Assembly: GCF_000014885.1 (NCBI RefSeq)
Contig: NC_011566.1
Location: 1,996,001 to 2,060,000 of the forward strand
Length of the DNA stretch: 64,000 nucleotides
Direction of reading: 5' to 3'
DNA from: Shewanella piezotolerans WP3
GTDB lineage: Bacteria > Pseudomonadota > Gammaproteobacteria > Enterobacterales > Shewanellaceae
Part shown: positions 25,153 through 34,727 of the stretch, piece after piece
How the letters are laid out: each line of letters begins with the position of its first letter
Position numbering within the stretch: position 1 is the stretch's first letter
The notes under the pieces: generated by a model
Told to the model about the DNA's origin: nothing
Database searches by the model: none
What the model saw: only the letters and a program-made list of their open reading frames with translations
Made by a program: the position numbers and the translations under genes

Positions 25153-26226
25153 TCATGGTTTCAGTTTGCAACGCAGAAGCGTGTGGCCCAGTCCGATATT
25201 GTCGATGTCTTCGTCAACAAAGAGTCCCGCTTGGCTAATAAGGCTGAGTAACGTTTTACTGTGGTACATACGACTATTGCCATTGGCAATAGCGGTGAAA
25301 TAAACTGAAGTGGCATTGACGCAAAAAGCGCCAGCTTCAAATGGCTGACGATCCCAGAAGGTTTCTAGGATGCATAGCTCACTATCTTTCTCCATGACTA
25401 AAACGGCACGTTTTAGAATACTGAGAATTTCCGTTTCAGAAAAACAGTCTAAAAATTGGCTCATCCAATAAAGGTCACCTGCTTCACAAAATGGTTTTGT
25501 TTCATCGAGTAAATCTGTTGCAAAGGCGCTTACCCTATCTACAACTCCACAATTAGCTGCGTTCTGCATTGCCTCCTTTAGTTGACCAGGTAGATCCATG
25601 ATGGTTACAACAACTTCATGATCAAATTTGGTACAGGCTAATGCCCATTTGCCCGTGTTGCCGCCAACATCGACAATATGCTTTGGTTGAGCTTTAAAAA
25701 TGAGTGGTAACAAAGCCTCGAATGCATGATCTGAATAATAGTGATCAAACTTAAACCAGCTCTTTTTAATCTGATCTGGTAATTGACTCAAGCCGGGATA
25801 GATAGTGTGCCAGTCACCCAGTGAGGCTAGTCCTTTTGGCTTACCTTCGAGTAAAGAAGCTTCCAATTCAAATAACCCTTGATAGCAGACATCATGGGTA
25901 AAATTTAAGTTGGTTTGTGCCATGTCATCATGCAATAAAAAATGACCGATCTTATCTAGTACATAGGCTTCTTCATTTAGATATAACAAGCCCATGCTCA
26001 GCCCCATATCGACCAGTACACCTAGAGCATAGTCAGAAAGAACTGACTGCTTTGCTAAATCACTTATGCTGCAACCATCTGCGCCACTTTCAGAAATTTG
26101 ATGTAAGACATCAAATTTCAATAGGCAGCGGGCAACTTGAAAGCTGATAGGGGCAAAGGCAATTTTCTGAGCTTCAAACTTTGCATCAAATGCGCTGATT
26201 GATAGAGGAGAGCGATAGAAAGACAT
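25153..26226 (-). CDS. O-methyltransferase-like SAM enzyme with winged-helix N-terminus
   Basis: A 357-residue protein laid out like the acetylserotonin/hydroxyindole O-methyltransferase group. The first 100 residues form a dimerisation winged helix (LLKFDVLHQISESGADGCSISDLA). The C-terminal SAM domain has HIVDVGGNTGKWALA (about 187-201) and the acidic MDLPGQL that follows. The substrate is unknown; similar stand-alone enzymes occur in pigment and natural-product routes. A type B repeat lies about 100 bp upstream. No other biosynthetic genes are close. Confidence 0.8.
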   Translation of the reverse strand: MSFYRSPLSISAFDAKFEAQKIAFAPISFQVARCLLKFDVLHQISESGADGCSISDLAKQSVLSDYALGVLVDMGLSMGLLYLNEEAYVLDKIGHFLLHDDMAQTNLNFTHDVCYQGLFELEASLLEGKPKGLASLGDWHTIYPGLSQLPDQIKKSWFKFDHYYSDHAFEALLPLIFKAQPKHIVDVGGNTGKWALACTKFDHEVVVTIMDLPGQLKEAMQNAANCGVVDRVSAFATDLLDETKPFCEAGDLYWMSQFLDCFSETEILSILKRAVLVMEKDSELCILETFWDRQPFEAGAFCVNATSVYFTAIANGNSRMYHSKTLLSLISQAGLFVDEDIDNIGLGHTLLRCKLKP

Positions 26227-26329
26227 AAATTAGACCGATGTAGTTGTTACCGAATTAGGGGAGGCGTATGTTACATGTTACAGTCTGAATATAGTTTGAA
26301 CTGGATCTTGCTTCGAGCTGTTTTAGATA

Positions 26330-26657
26330 ATACCAATTGCATTAAGTATTTGACCAGTTCAGAGCCCGTCAGCCTTTTCAATTCAAAGCGCATTGGTAAA
26401 GAAATGGTTGCTCCCTTTTAAGCCAATGCAAAGCAGAAGTGGAAAGACTGAGGAACTCACGTAGTGCGGCTGAGCTTAAAAAAATTGGCAAACGCTGTAT
26501 GAGTCGCTATGGGATTTGGATATACGACTAAATGGATTTAGGAGGTAGAGCGAAGCAGGATGCCAGAGCCGAGAATAACTATTAGCTCAAATCCCACTAC
26601 TTTCCTACAGCGTTTTGAATTCCCGCTGAATGGTCAAACTTTTAATGCAATTGGTAT
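26330..26657 (+). repeat. Type B element, copy 2 (internally shortened)
   Basis: A 328-bp copy with intact inverted ends (ATACCAATTGCATTAA, and TTAATGCAATTGGTAT). Orientation is the same as 61465-61891 and opposite to 3761-4189. Against the full copies it lacks 51 and 48 bp in the middle, both inside the reading frame. It sits between two divergent genes, upstream of both the methyltransferase and the TetR gene. Confidence 0.88.
26532..26585 (+). CDS. 17-codon remnant of the type B repeat reading frame
   Basis: ATG at 26532 to TAG at 26585, product MDLGGRAKQDARAENNY. It keeps the same start, middle (DLGG) and end (RAKQDARAENN) as the 50-codon version but lacks 17 and 16 codons. Both gaps are whole multiples of three. 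Translation is unproven. Confidence 0.25.
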   Translation: MDLGGRAKQDARAENNY

Positions 26658-26726
26658 AAGATTAGTTTCCAGTTGCTGTTAATGGGTGGTTCAAGTCAGA
26701 TTGAATATTCGTGTAAAGGAAGTGCC

Positions 26727-27404
26727 ATGCTCGTACCACTGACCTATGTTGGTCGACAATCAAGCCGAAGTGATGGGCAAGCAAGACGGAAAGCGATTCT
26801 AGAGGCGACATTGCGCTTAATCGTTAGAGAGGGGATCCGTGGCGTGCGCCATAGGGCTGTTGCATCTGAGGCAGATGTACCATTAGCTTCAACGACATAT
26901 TATTTTAATGATATTAAAGATCTTATTAGTGACGCATTAACGTTTTTTGCAGAAAAAACCTTGTGGATGAATAAAGCGTTAGAGGAGCAAAGTTATACTT
27001 TGCTCAATAGTATGGCTGAAGTAAGCCAGAACCTAACTAGATCAGAGCTGCAAACGTTAGTGGTAGAGCAGTTATCTGAATTTATCTGTGATCATATAGA
27101 AGCGCAGTTAACTCAACCTGATGACCGTATTCTAGAGCATGCTTTTCACGAAGAAGCACTACGTAATCCCGAGCTTGCCAAAGCCATTATCTTACTCGAA
27201 GAGACATTACTGCAGAGCATAAAATCATTTTTTAGTGCATTTGGTTCAAAAACTGCAACTGAAGATGCCCACCAAATCTTGGCTATTATTCGACTGTTGG
27301 AATATCAATTTTTACTGCGTGGTAAGGTGAATAAGACTGAGCTTAATAACATTGTACGCACCACAGTAAGTCACATTATTAAGGCAATAAAAAACCCAAG
27401 CTGA
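26727..27404 (+). CDS. TetR family transcriptional regulator
   Basis: A 225-residue regulator. The preferred start is the ATG at 26727, with AAAGGA upstream; an in-frame ATG at 26673 would add 18 residues that run into the repeat boundary. The helix-turn-helix lies at about residues 20-65, ending in the TetR-typical STTYYFNDIKDLI. The C-terminal ligand domain is not recognisable. The divergent methyltransferase gene, across the repeat, is a possible target. A terminator overlaps its stop codon. Confidence 0.9.
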   Translation: MLVPLTYVGRQSSRSDGQARRKAILEATLRLIVREGIRGVRHRAVASEADVPLASTTYYFNDIKDLISDALTFFAEKTLWMNKALEEQSYTLLNSMAEVSQNLTRSELQTLVVEQLSEFICDHIEAQLTQPDDRILEHAFHEEALRNPELAKAIILLEETLLQSIKSFFSAFGSKTATEDAHQILAIIRLLEYQFLLRGKVNKTELNNIVRTTVSHIIKAIKNPS

Positions 27405-27416
27405 AGCTTGGGTTTT
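27391..27416. terminator. Bidirectional terminator overlapping the TetR stop
   Basis: A 12-bp perfect stem (27391-27402 with 27405-27416) with only two bases between the arms, in practice a 10-bp stem and small loop; A and T runs at the ends. It includes the TGA of the TetR gene (27402-27404) and ends 19 bases before the cysK stop. Confidence 0.85.
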
Positions 27417-27434
27417 GTTGTATCGACTTATGGT

Positions 27435-28403
27435 TTATTGAACGTTTTCAGCGTCGCTAAACTCACCTTGGAACAGTACAGAAGATAAGTAACGCTCAGC
27501 TGCAGAAGGTAATACAACTACAATATTTTTACCTTCAAATTCGGGAAGTGCTGCAATACGGTTTGCTGCAACTACAGCGGCACCTGAAGAGATCCCAACT
27601 AGAATACCTTCTTCTTGCATGAGTCGGTGCGCCATTTCGATAGAATCTTCATTCGAAACAGCTTCAACACGGTCTATCAGTTCAAGATCTAGGTTGCCCG
27701 GAATAAATCCAGCGCCAATACCTTGAATTTTGTGTGGTCCAGGTTGAACTGTTTGACCTGCAAGTGTTTGTGCAATCACCGGCGAATCAACAGGCTCAAC
27801 AGCTACAGAAGTAATCGCTTTACCCTGAGTATTCTTTATGTAACGGCTCACACCAGTGATTGTTCCGCCTGTACCGACACCAGCAACAATGACATCAACT
27901 GCGCCGTCAGTATCATTCCATATCTCAGGCCCAGTGGTTTTTTCGTGGATCTCTGGGTTTGCAGGGTTATTAAACTGTTGCAATAACACGTATTTTTCAG
28001 GTGCTGACTGGCGGATCTCTTCCGCTTTATCAATGGCACCTTTCATGCCTTTTGCGCCTTCAGTTAACACTAAGTTTGCACCTAATGCTTTAAGCAGTTT
28101 TCTACGCTCTAAACTCATGGTATTAGGCATAGTTAACGTTAGCTTATAGCCTCTTGCAGCCGCTACATAAGCAAGTGCAATTCCTGTGTTACCAGATGTT
28201 GGTTCGATAAGCTCTTTATCTTGAGTCAGAACGCCTTTTTTCTCAGCGTCCCAGATCATATTTGCGCCAATACGACACTTAACACTGAAACTTGGGTTAC
28301 GTGCTTCAACCTTGGCAAGAACATTACCTTTGCTAACACGGTTTAAACGGACAAGTGGCGTGTTACCAATTGTTTGTGAATTGTCTTCAAAAATTTTGCT
28401 CAT
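27435..28403 (-). CDS. cysK: Cysteine synthase A (O-acetylserine sulfhydrylase)
   Basis: A PLP enzyme making L-cysteine from O-acetylserine and sulfide. The preferred start is the ATG at 28403 (322 residues, MSKIFEDNSQTIGNTPLVRL), with AAGGAG upstream; an in-frame start at 28439 adds 12 unlikely residues. The PLP lysine lies in NPSFSVKCR, the substrate loop is PTSGNTG, and the phosphate loop is GVGTGGT. The length matches CysK rather than CysM. It stands alone between terminators. Confidence 0.96.
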   Translation of the reverse strand: MSKIFEDNSQTIGNTPLVRLNRVSKGNVLAKVEARNPSFSVKCRIGANMIWDAEKKGVLTQDKELIEPTSGNTGIALAYVAAARGYKLTLTMPNTMSLERRKLLKALGANLVLTEGAKGMKGAIDKAEEIRQSAPEKYVLLQQFNNPANPEIHEKTTGPEIWNDTDGAVDVIVAGVGTGGTITGVSRYIKNTQGKAITSVAVEPVDSPVIAQTLAGQTVQPGPHKIQGIGAGFIPGNLDLELIDRVEAVSNEDSIEMAHRLMQEEGILVGISSGAAVVAANRIAALPEFEGKNIVVVLPSAAERYLSSVLFQGEFSDAENVQ

Positions 28404-28624
28404 GGGCTGCTTGCTCCTTAAAATGCACAGGTAAAGCATAATCCTCTTTCGCTGCTTTAGAAGTGATTGTTTGTTCTTCTTTATTCTTTTTAGTTATTAA
28501 AGCATTCCCTGTTATATATAATGAGTGGAATTTCTATAAGTTTCAGTTGTTAAGCTTAAGTTAATAGGGTGGTAATATGGTGCATTGACCAAGGTATTGC
28601 ACTCACTATGACTGGATTAAACCG

Positions 28625-29776
28625 ATGAGAAAACAGCAGACTGAATCAACGCTTGATCCTAAGTCGTTAGTCACCCCTTATGCATTTGAGATTGCCCCCA
28701 ATGTCCTCTATCAGCCACTAGCGAGTCCTTTTAAACGCGCCTTAGCAATAACCGTTGATGGTCTTCTAGTTGCAGCTCTTGCTGAAAATGCGGGCTGGAT
28801 ATTTGTATTAATGGTTGCACTTACCGTTGTGGTCCATAAAAGAAGCAAGTCTTTGGGGAGCATTGTTAAGTGGGCGTTATATGCTTTTATGCTCGCAGGT
28901 ATGGTGTACGCGTTACTTGGTAACGACTGGAACACGAAAGACAATATCTCAGGCACTAGCCAAGTCGAATCTCAATTAAGTGCCGATAAAGCAGAACCTG
29001 AAACATTACAAACCATTGCTGAATTAGCAAATTATCTTCCTGAAGTTATTTCCGCATCAAGTTGCCAAGATTACTCATGTGCCCAAAAGCGCTTAGTGTC
29101 TCTAAAAAGTGCGTTAGATCATTCGAGTCTATCGAGCGCAGAACAAACGCGTATGCTAGAAGAGCTTATTGATGAGCTACCGCTTACTGTTAAACAGAAA
29201 AATAATTTAAAGATTGAGTATGCGGCAGCTGAAACCGCTTTAGGTGATGAACGCATTGAGCAGATAGTTGAAGAAGAGGCAGATGCAGATGCAGATGCTG
29301 TTAGCAATAATCCTTCATGCACAAACAAAGTTGACTGGGAGGAGTTGCAGGATGACTCTCGCTTCGAGACAGAGGCAAACTCACAATCGAGCCCGTTAGC
29401 GTGGTTGATAGGCTTTTTAAACGATATGGGCTTAGGTTTTGGTTGGGCTGCGTTCTATTTTACGGTGTTTACTGCCTGGTTTGATGGGCAAACATTGGGT
29501 AAAAAACTATTTGGAATTAGTGTGATTCAGCTGGATGGCTCCAAGATCACTTTATGGGCCGCTTTTGGTCGCTATGGCGGCTACGCTGCAGGTTTTACCA
29601 CTGGTTTACTCGGCTTTTTACAAATATTCTGGGATGCTAATCGCCAAGCAATACAAGATAAAATATCAGCAACTGTTGTTATTGACCTCAGAAAGCCTGA
29701 AATTGAAGCGCCTAAGTTACAGTTAAACATGAATGCGCTTAATGCATCGATTGATGCAAAAATTGAAGAGAAGTAG
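28625..29776 (+). CDS. RDD family membrane protein with an acidic central insert
   Basis: A 383-residue protein with an RDD domain split in two. The first half (about 30-105) has the membrane pair starting FKRALAITVDGLLVAAL. The second half (about 255-345) has two more segments and GQTLGKKLFGISVIQLDG, the conserved RDD loop. The insert (about 105-255) is rich in Glu/Asp/Ala, with a CQDYSCAQK Cys pair and an EEEADADADA run, and is probably a soluble helical domain. Its function is unknown; RDD proteins include putative ion exchangers. Confidence 0.8.
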   Translation: MRKQQTESTLDPKSLVTPYAFEIAPNVLYQPLASPFKRALAITVDGLLVAALAENAGWIFVLMVALTVVVHKRSKSLGSIVKWALYAFMLAGMVYALLGNDWNTKDNISGTSQVESQLSADKAEPETLQTIAELANYLPEVISASSCQDYSCAQKRLVSLKSALDHSSLSSAEQTRMLEELIDELPLTVKQKNNLKIEYAAAETALGDERIEQIVEEEADADADAVSNNPSCTNKVDWEELQDDSRFETEANSQSSPLAWLIGFLNDMGLGFGWAAFYFTVFTAWFDGQTLGKKLFGISVIQLDGSKITLWAAFGRYGGYAAGFTTGLLGFLQIFWDANRQAIQDKISATVVIDLRKPEIEAPKLQLNMNALNASIDAKIEEK

Positions 29777-29952
29777 CATAATTGATACCGTTTTTTGTAG
29801 GTAAGGGTTAAGCTGCTTATGAAATTTGTAAAATTGCAGCAATAAAGCAGATGAAGTTCTCACTTAGCGTAGGCATTTAGTAATTAAAGAGTCTTTCAAA
29901 AAGGCCGATTAACTAATGTGCTAAAGGAGTTTGGGTTTAAAGGAGAGTTAAG

Positions 29953-31194
29953 TTGCGGATCTTAGTTGTAGAAGATAGCCAAGTTGTATCACGGGTAATG
30001 CGTCATTTATTAACCCAAGAGTTAAACTGTGACGTTGATGTCGCGCCAGATCTGGCCAGTGCCAAAATCCTATTAGCTGAAAATGATTATTTCGTGGCCG
30101 TTACTGATTTAAATCTTCCAGATGCGCAAGAGGGAGAGATTGTAAAATTAGTATTGGCAAAACAGATCCCTTGTATCGTACTCACTGGAAGCTGGGATCC
30201 CCAAGAACGATCACGTCTGCTGCAATTAGGTATTGTTGATTATGTGCTTAAAGAAAACCGTTTTAGCTATGAATATACCGCTAAATTAGTTCGACGCTTG
30301 CAACGCAATCAAAGCGTGAAGGTATTGGTAGCAGATGATTCCATGGTGAGCCGAAAGTTTATTCGTAGCCTTTTAGAACAGCATTTGTTTCAAGTGATAG
30401 AGGCTGACGACGGTATAGCTGCACTCGATACCCTTAAAGAAAATCCAGATATTAAACTGCTTATCACTGATTACAATATGCCGCGACTAGACGGGTTTGG
30501 CTTAATTATAAAAGTCAGAGAGCAGTTCAGCAGAGAAGAGTTGGCCATTATTGGACTTTCTAGTGACAGCGATGAAAGCCTCTCTGCACGGTTTATTAAA
30601 AATGGTGCCAATGACTTTTTGCAAAAGCCTTTTGTGCACGAAGAGTTTCATTGTCGAGTGCTGAACACGCTAGATGCACTCGATATGATGGCCAAACTTT
30701 GGGAGCAAGCTAACCTCGATTACTTAACCAATGTATTTAATCGGCGTTACTTTTTTAATCTTTATGAAGAGAAACTGCCTACTATTACCCGTAATCAAGG
30801 TACGCTTTCACTCGGTTTAATGGATATCGATTTCTTCAAAAAGGTGAATGATGGTTATGGCCATGATGTGGGAGATGAGGTGCTGGTTGAATTTGCTAAA
30901 CGCCTTAAACACTCTTTTTCACAGCATTTTACAGTGGCTCGATTTGGCGGTGAAGAATTCGTTGTTGGCTTTAAAGGCTTAAGTGTTGAAAAGTCATTTG
31001 CACTATTAGATAGGTTTAGAATGCAGATGGAAAGTACGCCGGTAATGACAACAAAAGGCGAGTTAACCATCACCGTTAGTATTGGTGTCACCAATTTTAA
31101 TCACGATGAAAACGTAGACGGGATGCTGCAACGAGCTGATGTTGCGCTGTACGAAGCTAAAGAGGGTGGGCGTAACTTAGTGTCCATTGCCTAA
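29953..31194 (+). CDS. Response regulator with two REC domains and GGDEF (diguanylate cyclase)
   Basis: A 413-residue PleD-like protein. REC1 (1-115) has its phospho-acceptor at Asp52; REC2 (122-240) at Asp173 (ITDYNMPRLDG). The GGDEF domain (about 252-413) has an intact active loop, GGEEF (332-336), so it should make c-di-GMP. The RxxD inhibitory site normally five residues before the loop is absent (SQHFTVARF stands there), so product inhibition may be lost. It starts with TTG after GGAG. No kinase lies beside it. Confidence 0.93.
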   Translation: MRILVVEDSQVVSRVMRHLLTQELNCDVDVAPDLASAKILLAENDYFVAVTDLNLPDAQEGEIVKLVLAKQIPCIVLTGSWDPQERSRLLQLGIVDYVLKENRFSYEYTAKLVRRLQRNQSVKVLVADDSMVSRKFIRSLLEQHLFQVIEADDGIAALDTLKENPDIKLLITDYNMPRLDGFGLIIKVREQFSREELAIIGLSSDSDESLSARFIKNGANDFLQKPFVHEEFHCRVLNTLDALDMMAKLWEQANLDYLTNVFNRRYFFNLYEEKLPTITRNQGTLSLGLMDIDFFKKVNDGYGHDVGDEVLVEFAKRLKHSFSQHFTVARFGGEEFVVGFKGLSVEKSFALLDRFRMQMESTPVMTTKGELTITVSIGVTNFNHDENVDGMLQRADVALYEAKEGGRNLVSIA

Positions 31195-31211
31195 ACAAAT
31201 AGGATTTAAAA

Positions 31212-31245
31212 AGGCTTAACCATTGCTGGTTAAGCCTGTTTGTTT
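31212..31245. terminator. Bidirectional intrinsic terminator
   Basis: An 11-bp stem (31212-31222 with 31227-31237), 4-nt loop, with T-rich tails both ways, between the cyclase gene and the converging DUF5916 gene. Confidence 0.85.
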
Positions 31246-33583
31246 ATAAAATCCAAGCGTAACTCATTTTCATAAAGTAGGTTTCTTCAGTTTTCATCAA
31301 TGAATCGATGGAATCATTAGACTTTAATCCATCTGAATAGCCTAGATAGAACACACTTTGAGGATTAAGTTTATATCCGTAAAGGATCTCATTGCCTAAA
31401 TTCTGTTGCTCTTTATTTGGTGAGCCAAATAGATATAAGCTTGGGTCTCTTTCAATATGTGTGTAGACGCTCGAGACACGGATAAAGTTATGTATGTCGA
31501 TATACCAACTCAATCTCACATCGCTTAAATTTGCGGTAAATAAACGGCCGTCATCAACATCCATAGTTCGGTAAACGTGCGATACATTAAGCTTTACTGA
31601 ATCGGTAACATTCCAGCGAACACCAGGGTTGAGTAGAAACTTAGTGCCTAATTGATCGTTGGCAAAGTCGATGCTATCGCCATAATTGACATCCAGTTCA
31701 ACAAATAGGGTACGAGTGGGTTTCATATTGGCGTAGAACCAGCCCATGGTTTCGTCAAACATCTGAGTGTTGTTTTCAACTGCCAGATTAGCACTATCAT
31801 GACGCCTTCCTACACGTTGGCGGTTAACAACGCCAAATGCAGTGTAACTTTGCAATAAACCGTCAAAAGCAAGTTTAGCTTCCGCTTCCTGTTCTAATTT
31901 TTCACCAGCCTGGTTATGACTGATATCCCAGTCGCCACTAAGTCTTATTTTACTAAAACCACTGTTTTCTGGATACCAAGTATAACCACCACCAGCCACA
32001 AATTTACTGAAATCGACTTTCTCAATAAAACCTAGATCAGCTCTAAAGTCTTCTGCAACAGACTGATATTGCGCTATTGCATTCCAGTTTCTTGTTTCGT
32101 GTTCATACTTAGCCAAATACATGTCACCACGAATAGAGTCTGTGCTATTAGTGCGTAATACACGTTCGTTGATGCCGCAGTCACTTAAATCACAGTCAAT
32201 ATCCGGTAGGCAATCATCGCTACTGCACAGCGTTTGCGAGAAACCTAAAGGGTATTGAGTATCTGATATTACGTATTGACCAATAAAGGTATCTTGCTCG
32301 GTTGGCTGGTATTTAACATCGACGCTAGTGACATAATTATGATAATCATCGCTGGTTTTAGCGGTGACGAGCGCCCCCATCGATAATTCTTTACCGATAT
32401 CGTAGCGATAGCGTCCAGCAAAATTCTGACTTTTTTCATCGATACTGGCGATATCAGAACTTAAATTCCCCGGCACTAGAAAGTTAGTATGAGTATCGTT
32501 CGTCGCGAGTGTGGCAAAGGTATGATCACCCACTTTACTGGTTAGCTTAATGCCATAATCTGGTGAGAGGATATTACGGGTATGCAACAGGTTTAGTTGG
32601 GTATCAAAATAATCTTTATTATCGAGGAAAAAGGCTCGTTTTTCTGGGTAAAACAGTGCAAAAGTATTATTAATATCGAGTTGACCTGCATCGGCTTCAA
32701 CCTGCGAAAAATCTGGGTTGATGGTGGCACTCAACAACGTGCTTGGAGTTATTCCCCAGCGGATATCTAAACTTGGCTCTATGTCGTTTTCGCTATCCCA
32801 ATCACTATCAAGAGCGAGAGGACGTTGACTGTTACGATTAAAAACCACCGATGGCGTGATTTGTAGATCATTGCCTTGCTCTAAGTTAGACATGCCACTC
32901 ATCACACCGAATTGACACAGTTGGCAACTATTGTTTCTGTCTATCTGATTACTAGACAATCTGTGCTGTTCATTTCGAGGGTAAAACCTGACAAGCTCAA
33001 CGCCCCACTTTTGCTCGGCGCTGTTATCAAAATTTAGCACTCGGTAGGGTAACTCTATTTCAACCTGATACCCCGTTTCTGTGCGCTGAGCTGCAGTATA
33101 CCAAATGCCGTCCCAAGCATCGCTTTCGCTGCCGGTAAGTTCATTTTCGATTGAGTCCATCTGCACGCCGTAAGCATTAACAAAGAATTGATAGGCGAGT
33201 CGGGCATCATTAAAAGTATCGAGTTTAATACCGACTAAATCATCACCCCAAACGCTGTCTCGATCGCTCAAATTTGCCCTGATCTGCGATGGCGTGGGAT
33301 CATAAGCCGTAAATGCCAAGAAGAGACTTGTGTCAGTGGAGTAAAGTTTTACTTCGGTTCTTACTGGTGCTGTGATGTTTTCACCGGGACTTGTTTCAAT
33401 CGTTATCTCGGTGGTTGCGGCATTCTTCCACTGTGGTTCATCAAAGTTACCATCAACTTTGATACTGCCCGAAAGAGTAGGGATCTCAATATTGAATTGA
33501 TTCTCCTGTCCGGCATAAGCATGCAAAGAATGACAAGAGATTAAGAAGACAACGGAGCTAGCAAGTTGGGTTGCTTTATTCAT
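31244..33583 (-). CDS. DUF5916 outer-membrane protein with CBM9-like N-terminal domain
   Basis: A 779-residue exported protein. Residues 1-25 are a signal peptide (HAYA-GQ). Residues about 35-220 are a CBM9-like carbohydrate-binding fold (GNFDEPQWKNA, SLFLAFTAYDP). The remainder is the DUF5916 region, rich in alternating beta strands and ending in aromatic YAWIL, consistent with a barrel. A Cys-rich loop (about 452-480, CSSDDCLPDIDCDLSDC) could bind metal or form disulfides. Its role is unknown, perhaps uptake or binding of a sugar or glycoconjugate. Confidence 0.8.
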   Translation of the reverse strand: MNKATQLASSVVFLISCHSLHAYAGQENQFNIEIPTLSGSIKVDGNFDEPQWKNAATTEITIETSPGENITAPVRTEVKLYSTDTSLFLAFTAYDPTPSQIRANLSDRDSVWGDDLVGIKLDTFNDARLAYQFFVNAYGVQMDSIENELTGSESDAWDGIWYTAAQRTETGYQVEIELPYRVLNFDNSAEQKWGVELVRFYPRNEQHRLSSNQIDRNNSCQLCQFGVMSGMSNLEQGNDLQITPSVVFNRNSQRPLALDSDWDSENDIEPSLDIRWGITPSTLLSATINPDFSQVEADAGQLDINNTFALFYPEKRAFFLDNKDYFDTQLNLLHTRNILSPDYGIKLTSKVGDHTFATLATNDTHTNFLVPGNLSSDIASIDEKSQNFAGRYRYDIGKELSMGALVTAKTSDDYHNYVTSVDVKYQPTEQDTFIGQYVISDTQYPLGFSQTLCSSDDCLPDIDCDLSDCGINERVLRTNSTDSIRGDMYLAKYEHETRNWNAIAQYQSVAEDFRADLGFIEKVDFSKFVAGGGYTWYPENSGFSKIRLSGDWDISHNQAGEKLEQEAEAKLAFDGLLQSYTAFGVVNRQRVGRRHDSANLAVENNTQMFDETMGWFYANMKPTRTLFVELDVNYGDSIDFANDQLGTKFLLNPGVRWNVTDSVKLNVSHVYRTMDVDDGRLFTANLSDVRLSWYIDIHNFIRVSSVYTHIERDPSLYLFGSPNKEQQNLGNEILYGYKLNPQSVFYLGYSDGLKSNDSIDSLMKTEETYFMKMSYAWIL

Positions 33584-33749
33584 TTATTTTTATTATTGAA
33601 AGCTGAATAACTGGGTGTGAGGATTGTAATGGAATTAAGTTTAAAAAAGGTAGGCTATTTGTTACAAATATTTTCAGCGGTGTAACAATTAAGTCGAGAG
33701 TGCGTAAGAGACGCTAGGCCATATGATTATTGGCCCAGCGTCATCCATA

Positions 33750-34523
33750 CTAATCTGGTGCGATGGTGTTGTCTTTGTATGCTTCTCGATATTTATCAAC
33801 CCACATAGATGTTGCGCCGCATATAGCTACTGGCATCACGACAAAATTGAGGATTGGGATCATAGAAAACAGTGTCACTGCAGCGCCAAAGCTAAAGCTG
33901 CTGCCACGGGTCTGGTTAAGTGCAAACTTCATATCTGCAAAGGGGACTTTATGGTTATCAAAAGGATAATCACAGTATTGTATTGCCATCATCCAAGCAC
34001 TAAACAGAAACCATAAGATAGGCGCGGCAGTTTGACCGACAAATGGCAGCAAAAATAGCAATAAGAAAACAATGGCACGAGGTAGATAGTATTTCAGTTT
34101 GATCCACTCTCGGCCCAATATGCGCGGTAAATCTTTGATTAAATCGATACCGCCACCCGTATTGAGTGGTTTGCCAGTCAACAGTTGCTCGACTTTTTCA
34201 GCCAGTAATCCGTTAAAGGGCGCAGCGAGCCAATTCATCACTGAACTAAAGATGAAAGATAGCACCACCAACAAGGTTAATACTGCAAGTGGCCATAGCA
34301 GAAAGTTCAACCAACTTAGGTACTCTGGAAGCTGGCCTGAAAGCCAAGCGAAAACCTGCTCTAGCTGACCAATGGCAAAATAGATCAAGCCAGCAAAGAG
34401 CAATAAATTAATCGTTAGTGGAATAAACACAAAACGTCTAAGGCCTGGGCGTTTTATCAAACTGAACCCTTCTAAGAAGTAATTTACGCCACTCTTTTTT
34501 GTTACTTGATTGGTTTTATTCAT
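33750..34523 (-). CDS. cysZ: Sulfate transporter CysZ
   Basis: A 257-residue inner-membrane protein with four long hydrophobic regions, matching the CysZ family (EI24 domain). The N-terminal motif GVNYFLEGFSLIKRPGLRRFVFIPLTINLLLF and the later QYCDYPFDNHKVPF are typical. CysZ brings sulfate into the cytoplasm for cysteine synthesis, which cysK at 28.4 kb completes. It is divergent from smc, the usual arrangement in related genomes. Confidence 0.93.
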   Translation of the reverse strand: MNKTNQVTKKSGVNYFLEGFSLIKRPGLRRFVFIPLTINLLLFAGLIYFAIGQLEQVFAWLSGQLPEYLSWLNFLLWPLAVLTLLVVLSFIFSSVMNWLAAPFNGLLAEKVEQLLTGKPLNTGGGIDLIKDLPRILGREWIKLKYYLPRAIVFLLLFLLPFVGQTAAPILWFLFSAWMMAIQYCDYPFDNHKVPFADMKFALNQTRGSSFSFGAAVTLFSMIPILNFVVMPVAICGATSMWVDKYREAYKDNTIAPD

Positions 34524-34677
34524 AGAAATCTTTGATCGTTAAAGATACGCAATGTCACGATTGTGAGTCAGTGGGCATTTAACCGCAAGTGAAAAGGCGT
34601 TAATCACTAATAAAAAGCGTTACAAAATGCTGTTAGCTTTGGTAAAGTTACCATAATTATATGCACATCAAACATAG

Positions 34678-34706
34678 ACACTAAGTATCGCTAGATAACT
34701 TAGTGT
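34678..34706 (+). promoter_or_regulatory. Hairpin in the smc leader
   Basis: ACACTAAGT (34678-34686) pairs with ACTTAGTGT (34698-34706), 11-nt loop, ending 21 bases before the smc ATG. It could be an operator or an mRNA structure; no regulator was recognised. Confidence 0.4.
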
Positions 34707-34727
34707 AGAAGTGATCAAAACGGCATC

